Of a DNA stretch of 8,661 bases, positions 1 through 5,767 are shown piece after piece; the stretch's first letter is position 1; the number at the start of each line of letters is the position of its first letter. Below the pieces are notes generated by a model, which did not search any database, was not told where the DNA came from, and saw only the letters and a program-made list of their open reading frames with translations. The translations under genes and the position numbers were made by a program. Source of the DNA: DASQVO01 sp035640715. Lineage in GTDB: Bacteria; Actinomycetota; Actinomycetes; Streptosporangiales; Streptosporangiaceae. The stretch is taken from contig DASQVO010000181.1 in NCBI GenBank assembly GCA_035640715.1, forward strand, positions 1-8,661. The letters are read 5' to 3'.

Positions 1-912
1 CTCGGGCAGGCCTTCCTCGCGGGCCTGTTCCTGCTCGCGCTCCTTCTCCTCCTGAAGGGCCGTTTCGTGGTCCTTGACGACCTTGCCGTCCTCTATCACC
101 CCGCGCCAGCCCTCAACCTCGTCGGGATGGAGGGCGACCTGCGTCATGACGTGACGCCGGAAATGCTTAAGCTCCAGCCGCGCGCGGCGGCCCTGGGCAC
201 GCCAGAGATTCCCGGTGTGTTCGAAAATCCCCTGCGGGTGGTACTCCAGGACAAGCAGAATGCGGGTCAGGGCCGGCGACAGCTCGTGGAACGAGACGGC
301 GCCGTCGACGTGCCCTTTCTGTCCTTTCGAGCGCCATATAATGCGCTCATCCGGAACCTGCTTTATGATGTTCGATTCCCAGGTGCGGTGAGACCACCAG
401 ATCTGGGCCTTCCAGTTCAGCTTCTCGTCGGACGGGCTATCGACGTTCTCAACCTTCTTCATGAACCTCGGGAAATCGCTGAACTGGGTCCACTGGTTGT
501 AAGCGACCCGGACCGGCACGCCGACGTCGATCGACTCAACGATGTTCGTGAGCTTGAGCTTCCTGCCCCCAGCCCTACCGCCACGACGGAAAAGACCTTT
601 TACCTTCTCCTTCAGTCCAGTGGCGCCCGCGCTAAGGAGAGCCCGTCCGGGCGATGCCCCCTCGGCGAGCTTTTGCGCGCCTGTCACCGCGGCTATCAAT
701 CCCGGGCTGCCGCCACCTTGCTGCACATACTCATTGAGGCGCTCGGTAACGCCGCGCACTGTATCCCGTACGGAGTTGAGAGCTTTGTCCTGCAAGGCCG
801 TAAAGGCCAGGTCCTTGGCCGCGCCAAACAGATCCTGGAATTCACCCTTTAGGTCGTCGACAATCTGACCGTCACCTAGAGCCTCCGGCCGCTGGTTTGG
901 TGTTGGTGGCAT
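1..912 (-). CDS. SRPBCC-domain protein, possible gas-vesicle accessory protein (3' end outside window)
   Basis: This frame is open from an ATG at 912 to the window edge, giving 304 residues with no stop, so the C-terminus is missing. Residues 1-115 are a helical, partly Gly/Ala-rich leader ending in a basic patch (LFRRGGRAGGRK). Residues 119-265 fit the START/SRPBCC (polyketide cyclase/dehydrase-like) fold, with the typical opening IVESIDVGVPV, then YNQWTQFSDFPRFMKKVE, and a closing amphipathic helix. Residues 265-304 begin a charged tail (EEKEREQEQAREE). The fold binds hydrophobic ligands or acts as a chaperone-like cavity; no ligand can be named here. The gene starts 5 nt after the stop of the upstream gene, and its likely ribosome site (AGAGG) lies inside that gene, so the two are probably translationally coupled. 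SRPBCC proteins with long N-terminal leaders and acidic tails occur in Streptomyces gas vesicle clusters. That role is inferred from the gene pair, not shown. Codon use is less GC3-biased than in the genes to the right. Confidence 0.82.
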   Translation of the reverse strand, partial: MPPTPNQRPEALGDGQIVDDLKGEFQDLFGAAKDLAFTALQDKALNSVRDTVRGVTERLNEYVQQGGGSPGLIAAVTGAQKLAEGASPGRALLSAGATGLKEKVKGLFRRGGRAGGRKLKLTNIVESIDVGVPVRVAYNQWTQFSDFPRFMKKVENVDSPSDEKLNWKAQIWWSHRTWESNIIKQVPDERIIWRSKGQKGHVDGAVSFHELSPALTRILLVLEYHPQGIFEHTGNLWRAQGRRARLELKHFRRHVMTQVALHPDEVEGWRGVIEDGKVVKDHETALQEEKEREQEQAREEGLPE

Positions 913-917
913 CGCAT

Positions 918-1643
918 TTACCTCTGCGTCCGGCGAATTGGTGAAGTGGCACGTCCTAGCCCGGACCGCGCACCGCTACGGAGTGCCGCGCCGCTCCGGG
1001 ATGCCGCGCCGCTCCGGGGTGCCGCGCCGCTGCGGGGTGCCGCGCCGCTGCGGGGTGCCCTCTCAGCCGGCTCCTCATCCTCCGCCTCGGCCGGCTCTTC
1101 GTATTCGGCCGGCTCTTCACGCTGTCGAGGGACCGGACCCCGCCGCCGGACTGTGGGCTCACCGTCACCGGTGTCCTCTGCCTCTTCTTCGCCCCTCCCT
1201 CTGGCGGGGCCAGCGGACTGCTCGCGAATCGCCTCGGCTCGTTCGCGAAGCTGGTCACTCAGTGACTCGATTTGCTTACTGACCGCCGTAGCCACCGCGC
1301 GCTTCGCGACAGAGGTCAGGTCATGCCGGATCATGTCGCCGACTTCGCCGAGTCCCGGCACGGCCTTACCCGCGGCTTCACCCAGGACATCACCCGCGGC
1401 CTTACCCAGGCCGCCAGTCAGGCCGCCAGTCAGGCCGTCACTAGAGCCGAGCACCTTCGTCCCGCTCCGCATCAGCTGTCCCGTCACGCCGCTAAGCCCC
1501 CGGGTCAGAGCAGCAACAGCGAGCATGAAGGCCAGCCGGGTCTTGTGCTGGCGCCCTAGCAGGTAGCCGGCTGCTAGCGCCAGAGCCAGCTGCCCGCCCG
1601 TTGGTCCTCCCGTTGGTCCTCCCGTTGATCCTCCCGTTTTCAT
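918..1643 (-). CDS. Repeat-bearing protein with hydrophobic segment and acidic tail, possible gas-vesicle accessory protein
   Basis: A 241-aa protein. The ATG at 1643 has a clear AGGAG nine bases upstream. Layout: residues 1-18 Gly-rich (repeats of GGPT); 19-50 hydrophobic with a short basic break (GRQHKTR), so one membrane segment or a hairpin; 69-84 another Gly repeat (GGLT); 103-145 an amphipathic, coiled-coil-like helix (DLTSVAKRAVATAVSKQIE and LRERAEAIREQ); 146-195 highly charged and Glu-rich; 198-225 tandem RSGAAP repeats; then a basic end. I recognise no enzymatic domain. The plan GYLLGR plus basic residues plus LAF, then a helix, then an acidic and basic low-complexity tail, resembles actinobacterial proteins often mis-annotated as 'DNA primase' next to SRPBCC genes in gas vesicle clusters (gvpY/gvpZ-type accessory genes). 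That is recognition from memory. It is first in the operon, with a sigma-B-like promoter about 100 nt upstream. It could also be an unrelated stress-induced envelope protein. Confidence 0.75.
   Translation of the reverse strand: MKTGGSTGGPTGGPTGGQLALALAAGYLLGRQHKTRLAFMLAVAALTRGLSGVTGQLMRSGTKVLGSSDGLTGGLTGGLGKAAGDVLGEAAGKAVPGLGEVGDMIRHDLTSVAKRAVATAVSKQIESLSDQLRERAEAIREQSAGPARGRGEEEAEDTGDGEPTVRRRGPVPRQREEPAEYEEPAEAEDEEPAERAPRSGAAPRSGAAPRSGAASRSGAALRSGARSGLGRATSPIRRTQR
983..1054 (-). repeat. 18-bp tandem repeat, about 4 copies, in-frame
   Basis: Four near-identical 18-bp units start at 983, 1001, 1019 and 1037. They differ only at the first base and at one C/G position, and a degenerate unit sits before 983. 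Each unit is six codons, so the array encodes the RSGAA(P/S/L) repeats at residues 198-225 of the 241-aa protein. Copy number can change without a frameshift. Confidence 0.9.
1410..1433 (-). repeat. 12-bp direct repeat, 2 exact copies, in-frame
   Basis: Two identical 12-bp units at 1410 and 1422, followed by a partial third, encode the GGLTGGLT run at about residues 71-78 of the 241-aa protein. Confidence 0.8.
1601..1636 (-). repeat. 12-bp tandem repeat, 3 copies, in-frame
   Basis: Three adjacent 12-bp units (1601, 1613, 1625), the last with one substitution, encode the GGPT/GGST repeats at residues 4-17 of the 241-aa protein. Together with the other two arrays, all three low-complexity parts of this protein come from recent in-frame duplications. 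Confidence 0.85.
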
Positions 1644-1743
1644 GATCTTTTTCTCCTATCGCTGCTCCGCTCACGCATAGCCCCTATTCATCTCCCGCGG
1701 CGGCGGCCACGGCGACCATCGCCGGAATGAGACGGACGGCATC

Positions 1744-1767
1744 TACCCGCCAGGTCACGACCGAAAC
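1744..1767 (-). promoter_or_regulatory. Candidate sigma-B/F-type stress promoter
   Basis: On the minus strand GTTT (1767-1764) is followed by exactly 15 bases and GGGTA (1748-1744). This matches the actinobacterial sigma-B/sigma-F consensus GTTT-N14-16-GGGTA. It points toward the 241-aa gene and would give a leader of roughly 90 nt before its ATG at 1643. It lies in intergenic DNA, with no other gene it could serve. A match by chance cannot be excluded without start-site mapping. Confidence 0.55.
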
Positions 1768-2047
1768 GACCAAAACTTAATTATGTGTCGCAAAGCGTTA
1801 ACAACCCATTCCGGACCGTGTCAGTTAAGAAGAAGTTTGCTATCGGCAACTAAATTACAGACGCAGTGAAATCGATTGCCTAGGAACTTTGTCATCCTGA
1901 GCATGCATTGTTACTTGTGAGTATGCGATCCGCAGGTAACCGGGCTGGTACAGCCGCAGCCGTCCGGCCTGGGCACAGAGACAGGGGCCGACCGTCTCCG
2001 GCGCCCTGACCTCCCGCTGGAGAGGTGAGAGCGGGCAACAGCGTCCT

Positions 2048-2299
2048 GTGGCTGACCGTGGCGGCGCCCGACGGGACATGCGCCCGGGCGCCCTCAGCCG
2101 GGAATGCCACCATCCCTACAAACTCGTACCCACCCCCACCGAACTCACCAGCTGGATCAACGCAGCCGATCAGCTAATCTCCATCGTCAATAACGAAACC
2201 AGCCACTCCGGGAATGCCATGCAGCACTCCCCAGCTTCTGGCCGCCTGGATAATCCCGAGTTCTCCCGAATCGATGAGGGGCTGCCTCATCGGACCTAG
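2048..2299 (+). other. Possible small ORF or decayed coding remnant
   Basis: An 83-codon frame with a GTG start and no evident ribosome site. The part encoding YKLVPTPTELTSWINAADQL and the next dozen residues (about 2118-2205) has mostly G/C third positions and a natural amino-acid mix, unlike the noise around it. The flanking parts look non-coding. I do not recognise the family. The most likely explanation is a fragment of a lost gene; a chance open frame is nearly as likely. Confidence 0.2.
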
Positions 2300-2347
2300 G
2301 ACTCAATTTGAGGCTGTGCCATTGAGTACCAATTACCCGATGTACTC
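2272..2347. repeat. Cluster of short inverted repeats
   Basis: Three dyads lie within 76 bp: CGATGAGG (2272-2279) and CCTCATCG (2285-2292), an exact 8-bp stem with a 5-nt loop; CTCAA and TTGAG (2302-2312) around one base; GAGTAC (2324-2329) and GTACTC (2342-2347) separated by 12 nt. None has a T-run, so they do not look like ordinary intrinsic terminators. They could be operators or remains of element ends. Confidence 0.5.
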
Positions 2348-2470
2348 GGATCCAGCAACAGAACATTACATAAGCGAAACCGCCCTTGACGTGCACGCTA
2401 TCTGACGTCCTATGGATTCCCCCGCTATGGGGATGTCCAGGTCTTCGGTCTGAGGTAGGCCTGACCGCGG

Positions 2471-2647
2471 TTACCGCCACGCGAACACAGGTTGTTCCAG
2501 CTCGGCGACGCGGGTGTCCCGGCCGTGCAGGGCCACCTCGCGGAACTGGAACAGCACCGCGGCCGTTGGCGCGTGCACGAGATGGCCCGCCAGCGGGATG
2601 GCGACGCGGCTGAACCGCCGCAAGGCCTTGCCCAGATCCGGCTTCAT
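2471..2647 (-). CDS. Small 58-aa protein, likely truncated deazaflavin-dependent nitroreductase-like remnant
   Basis: The ATG at 2647 is preceded by GAGGAG with an 8-nt gap, and the frame closes at TAA after 58 residues. The sequence starts KALRRFSRVAIPLAGHL and ends in HGRDTRVAELEQPVFAWR. This resembles the N-terminal part of F420/deazaflavin-dependent nitroreductases (Ddn family), where an RRFNR-type helix precedes RGRxSGxxxRTPVFAF. Those proteins normally run about 130-150 aa, so the rest of the barrel and the F420 site would be missing. None of the three frames after the stop continues the family, so a deletion is more likely than a single frameshift. It lies 115 nt downstream of the sigma factor gene on the same strand and may be co-transcribed with it. 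The family call is tentative; it could also be a genuine small protein. Confidence 0.45.
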   Translation of the reverse strand: MKPDLGKALRRFSRVAIPLAGHLVHAPTAAVLFQFREVALHGRDTRVAELEQPVFAWR

Positions 2648-2762
2648 GCTGGCGCTCCTCTGCCAGCGTTGACAACGTTCGCGGCGAAGGCAATCCCGTC
2701 CTCCCAGGATGCCGCACGCTCACGGCGCCAGCGGGTCTGCGCGGTGAAAACGCCCGGTGCGC

Positions 2763-3767
2763 TCAGTCGGGCAGAGTCCGGGGCAGCCCGAAGCCGGGGA
2801 AGGCACCGGCGCCGAAGTTGGTCATGGCGCAGATCTGGCCGCCCGCGAGGGTGAGCACCAGCAGCCCGTTCGCGTGGGCGACGCTGGCGTGCGGGTCCCG
2901 GACGTACACGCCGAACGCGGGCTGGCCGTTGGCCCTGGTCGCGACCACACGGTAGCTGCGGCCGTGCCGGACCGCGGCGAGGAACCGGGCCGCCAGCTCA
3001 CGCCCCTGGTACTCCAGCGCAAGGGGCGGCATGGACAGCCAGACGTCCTCGGTGAGCAGAGCGACGATGTCATCCACGTCGCCGTCCTCCATGGCCCGGG
3101 TGAACCGCTCGACGAGCTCCAGCTCAACGGCGGAGCCCGGCGGCGGGGGCGGTTCCCGCTCCGCTGCGGACGGCAGCCGGTCCCGCAGGGTGGCGCGGGC
3201 GCGCTTGAGCGCGCTGGTCACCGACTCCTCACTGGCGCCGAGCACATCCGCTACCTCGCTGGCGCGGTAGCCGAGGACGTCGCGGAGGATGAGGACGGCC
3301 CGCTGACGGGGCGGCAGGAGCTGCAATGCCGTGATGAACGCCAGCGAGATGGCTTCCCTGGCCTCGAACCGGGCCTCAGGGCCGGGCGTGCCGTCGGGAA
3401 GCCCCTCGAGCAGGAGGTCCGGGTAGGGCTCGAGCCAGGCCACCTCGCCCACCCGGGTCGGCTCCGGCGGGTCAAGCCCGGGCCGCGGCGAGCTCATCGG
3501 CGGGCGCCGGCTAGCCGACCGCAGCGCGTTCAGGCAGCGGCTGGTCGCAACCCGGTACAGCCAGGTCCGGACCGAGGACCGGCCCTCGAAGCCGCCGAGC
3601 CCCTGCCAGGCCGCCAGCAGGGTCTCCTGCACCGCGTCCTCGGCGTCGGCCGCAGAACCGAGCATCCGGTAGCAGTGCACCTGCAGCTCGTGCCGGTGCT
3701 GGCCGACCAGCTGACGGAACGCATCCCCATCGCCGCTTCGGGCCTTCGCCAGCAGGTCCGCGGTCAT
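2763..3767 (-). CDS. ECF sigma-70 factor with C-terminal SnoaL-like domain (SigG/SigX5-like, TIGR02960 type)
   Basis: A 334-aa sigma factor that directs RNA polymerase to specific promoters. Region 2 covers about residues 8-82, with the core-binding/-10 signature YRMLGSAADAEDAVQETLLAAW (33-54) and WLYRVATSRCLNALR (69-83). Region 4, about 138-197, has LPPRQRAVLILRDVLGYRASEVA and a helix-turn-helix ending in SVTSALKRARATLR. After a Pro-rich linker (205-210) a SnoaL/NTF2-like domain (about 213-325) includes LVERFTRAMEDGDVDDIVALL. In SnoaL-fused ECF groups this extension replaces a separate anti-sigma factor and tunes activity. The start is firm: GGGAGAG lies 8 nt before the ATG and an in-frame TGA lies just upstream. 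M. tuberculosis SigG is of this general type. The signal and regulon cannot be read from sequence. The divergent MFS exporter is now a pseudogene, so a former target may have been lost. Confidence 0.92.
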   Translation of the reverse strand: MTADLLAKARSGDGDAFRQLVGQHRHELQVHCYRMLGSAADAEDAVQETLLAAWQGLGGFEGRSSVRTWLYRVATSRCLNALRSASRRPPMSSPRPGLDPPEPTRVGEVAWLEPYPDLLLEGLPDGTPGPEARFEAREAISLAFITALQLLPPRQRAVLILRDVLGYRASEVADVLGASEESVTSALKRARATLRDRLPSAAEREPPPPPGSAVELELVERFTRAMEDGDVDDIVALLTEDVWLSMPPLALEYQGRELAARFLAAVRHGRSYRVVATRANGQPAFGVYVRDPHASVAHANGLLVLTLAGGQICAMTNFGAGAFPGFGLPRTLPD

Positions 3768-3888
3768 GCAGCCACTCTCCCATCATGTTTCCTCTCGTCA
3801 CCCGCCCTCACCGGCATAGACCCCGGCTGGCTGGTGAACTGGGCGCCCGCCGCCGCCCAGTATTCCGGCAGGCCGGTGTCTGCATCCA

Positions 3889-4291
3889 GGCGCTCCAGCC
3901 CGGCTCGACCTGCCAGGCGTCGCGCTCATCTCGGCCGGTGTCGTCGGAGAAGTCTGGGGGCTCATCCGCGCGAGCCAGGCCGGCTGGAGCAGCCCCGAGA
4001 CCAGCACCACCCTGGCCGCCGGCGCGGCCCTCCTAGGCGGCTTCTTCGCCTGGGAGACCCGGACGCCCGAGCCCATGCTGCCCCTGCGACTGCCTCGGGA
4101 CGCCCGCGGGCGTCACTGACGGATTCAGGCCCGCCATGGCCGTCGCGGCAGCACTCTCGCTGCTCGGAGCGATCACCGCGCTGGCCGTGACCGCTCGCGG
4201 GCGCGTAGCCGGCGGCCTGGAACCCGCCCCGGAAACGATCGCCGCTAATGCCGGGCTGCCGCAAAGACCCCAGACAGCCACGGATCTGTAG
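3889..4291 (+). pseudogene. Decayed DHA2-type MFS drug exporter (EmrB/QacA family) with central deletion
   Basis: Frame 1 from 3889 reads GAPARLDLPGVALISAGVVG, then VWGLIRASQAGW, FFAWETRTPEPMLPLRL, and a TGA at 4117-4119. This is the typical loop and mid-protein helix of 14-TM DHA2 exporters (RLDLPG...SAGV...GLVWGL...PMLPLRLF). Immediately after, in frame 2, comes TDGFRPAMAVAAALSLLGAI and a hydrophilic tail ending at TAG 4289-4291, which is the usual final helix and C-terminus. The roughly 200-250 residues expected between the two parts are absent and the frame changes at the join, so one internal deletion explains both. The N-terminal helices are also missing. In frame 2 at about 3826-3880 a stretch reading LAGELGARRRPVFRQAG may be a scrap of the motif A loop, but this is weak. 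The remnant is divergent from the sigma factor gene. Confidence 0.75.
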
Positions 4292-4303
4292 CGATTTCGC
4301 GCG

Positions 4304-4336
4304 CGGCAGCGCCCGGCACTGGCCCGGGCGCTGCCG
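4304..4336 (+). terminator. Strong GC hairpin after the MFS remnant
   Basis: An exact 13-bp inverted repeat (4304-4316 with 4324-4336) encloses a 7-nt loop, 12 nt after the MFS remnant's stop and 135 nt before corA. It has no T-run, as is common for terminators of high-GC actinobacteria. It would separate the pseudogene from corA and could work on either strand. Confidence 0.6.
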
Positions 4337-4471
4337 GATGCCACGTGCGGCAATGTCCGCGGGCTGGGTCAATCGGCTAGCAGGTGGCGGAAGTAGCTCG
4401 TATCTTGGTTCGCCTGGCGGCCCCTGATCGTCACCGCCTTGTGCAGTCTCTTGGCCAGCCAAGGAGAACCG

Positions 4472-5593
4472 ATGAACCCATGGCAGTGTGATCCAGCGAG
4501 CGCGGACGGCGCGTCCAGTGGCGTGCTGGGTGCACGGCCGCTGATGGCCGAGACCTTCCACGGCAGCGACCCGGCCACGGTGGCCGCGTCCGCCATCTGC
4601 GAGCACACCCCCACCAAGTGCCAGGCCCGCACGCGCCTCTACCGCGATGGAAAACTCGAGCTTGAAGGCTTCCCCGTCGCCGACATCAGTGATCACCTGG
4701 CCGATGAGGCGGCCGTCATCTGGCTTGACCTGCGTGACCCCGACCGCGAGGACCTTGCCGTACTGAGCGAGGAATTCGGGCTGCATCCGCTGGCCGTCGA
4801 GGACGCCGTGCATGAGCGCCAGCGCCCGAAACTCGACCGCTACCGGAGCCATCTGTTCCTGAACGCGTACGGAGCACGGCTGGAGGTCGGCACGGGTGAG
4901 CTGGTCACCAGCGAGCTCGCCGCCTTCATCACCGGACGGGCGCTGATCACCGTCCGAAAGGACGACGGGCTGGACATCGGCGCCGTCGTCGAACGCTGGG
5001 ACGCCAGCCCCGATCTCGGCAAATTCGGCGTCGGCTACCTGCTGCACGGGCTGCTCGACTATGTCGTGGATGGTCACTTCGAAGCGGTCCAGAGCCTGGA
5101 CGACGCCGTCGAGATGCTGGAGGACCAGCTATTCGCCGACGTTCCGCACAGCCTCCACGTCCAGCGGCGCAGCTTCGAACTGCGCAAGAGCCTGGTACTG
5201 CTCCGCCGGATCGTGATCCCCATGCGCGAGGTGGTGAACGCCCTGATGCGCCGCGACTTGCACGTCGTGGGGGACGATCTCATGCCCTATTACCAGGACG
5301 TCTACGATCACGTGCTCCGCGCCGCCGAATGGACGGACAGCCTGCGGGATCTGGTGACGAGCATCCTGGAGACCAACCTGACCATCCAGGGCAACCGGAT
5401 GAACGTCATCACCAAGAAAGTCACGAGCTGGGCCGCGATCATCGCGGTCCCGACGTTCATCACCGGCTTCTATGGGATGAACGTCCCCTACCCAGGCTTC
5501 AGCCGGCAGGTCGGCCTCGCCAGCTCGATCACCATCATGATCGTCTCTGGTGTGCTGCTCTATGTCGTCTTCAAGCGCAGGGACTGGCTGTAA
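4472..5593 (+). CDS. corA: CorA-family Mg2+/Co2+ channel
   Basis: A 373-aa pentameric inner-membrane divalent-cation channel of the CorA family. After a non-conserved leader of about 45 residues, the cytoplasmic alpha/beta domain runs from RTRLYRDGKLELEGFPVADI through WLDLRDPDREDLAVL and HPLAVEDAVHERQRPKLDRY. The long stalk helix carries LEDQLF, QRRSFELRKSLVLLRRIVIPMREVV and SILETNLTIQGNRMNVITKK. TM1 is about 319-337 and ends in the signature YGMN (GMN at 335-337). TM2 is about 349-368, followed by the basic C-terminal end KRRDWL. All hallmark parts are intact. I take the ATG at 4472 because AAGGAG lies 5 nt upstream; an in-frame TTG at 4439 would add 11 residues and has no such site. It is followed after 174 nt by gpgS on the same strand. 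I see no M-box-type leader. Mg2+ supply to the Mg-dependent GpgS is a possible link, but is inference. Confidence 0.95.
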   Translation: MNPWQCDPASADGASSGVLGARPLMAETFHGSDPATVAASAICEHTPTKCQARTRLYRDGKLELEGFPVADISDHLADEAAVIWLDLRDPDREDLAVLSEEFGLHPLAVEDAVHERQRPKLDRYRSHLFLNAYGARLEVGTGELVTSELAAFITGRALITVRKDDGLDIGAVVERWDASPDLGKFGVGYLLHGLLDYVVDGHFEAVQSLDDAVEMLEDQLFADVPHSLHVQRRSFELRKSLVLLRRIVIPMREVVNALMRRDLHVVGDDLMPYYQDVYDHVLRAAEWTDSLRDLVTSILETNLTIQGNRMNVITKKVTSWAAIIAVPTFITGFYGMNVPYPGFSRQVGLASSITIMIVSGVLLYVVFKRRDWL

Positions 5594-5767
5594 GGCCGAG
5601 CTGCCCAGCACAGCCCAGCCCGGCACCGCGCGCCACCAATCCGACATAGCGGCGATACTGGACTGCGGGCCGGCCAGATCATGGAGGAGATGCGGACCTG
5701 GGCGTTCGCGGTTGCGGTGACCACCGGCTGGGTTTCCGCCGCACAGCTTCGGACAACGGGAGACTTG

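Larger units (their letters stand above)
1768..2470. other. Gene-poor intergenic region of lower GC
   Basis: About 700 bp between the left operon and the 58-aa gene. Base composition falls clearly here, especially at 1770-1920 and 2300-2400. The frames are short, mutually overlapping, and lack ribosome sites and recognisable domains. It holds the inverted-repeat cluster at 2272-2347 and an unassigned coding-like stretch around 2100-2200. At 2013-2035 CCCGCT and AGCGGG can pair. At 2418-2433 TCCCC and GGGGA form a weak 5-bp hairpin. I see no tRNA, CRISPR array or complete insertion sequence. It may be the scar of older insertions or a junction between acquired and core DNA. Confidence 0.5.

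Noticed and set aside
67..852. Plus-strand open frame (261 codons) opposite the SRPBCC gene
   Set aside because: The opposite strand gives a coherent SRPBCC fold starting with ATG at 912. This frame has no recognisable domain.
2118..2205. IS630-like transposase C-terminus suggested by TELTSWINA
   Set aside because: The similarity is limited to a few residues. The DDE acidic residue context and the usual following NWxxxPKPF segment are absent.
2757..4190. Long plus-strand open frame (477 codons) antisense to the sigma factor
   Set aside because: It is the mirror of a strongly GC-biased gene. The product is Arg/Gly/Pro/His-rich without domains, while the minus strand gives perfect sigma-factor motifs.
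4337..4471. Magnesium riboswitch (M-box) before corA
   Set aside because: The leader is only about 135 nt and I could not recognise the conserved M-box core or a switching terminator hairpin.
3962..5077. Long minus-strand open frame (371 codons) opposite corA and the MFS remnant
   Set aside because: No ribosome site or family motif, and it spans two unrelated loci. The plus strand gives intact CorA motifs.
5681..5767. Longer gpgS start at 5681
   Set aside because: No ribosome site before 5681, and the added 29 residues do not resemble GpgS proteins. The ATG at 5768 has GGGAG at 5 nt.
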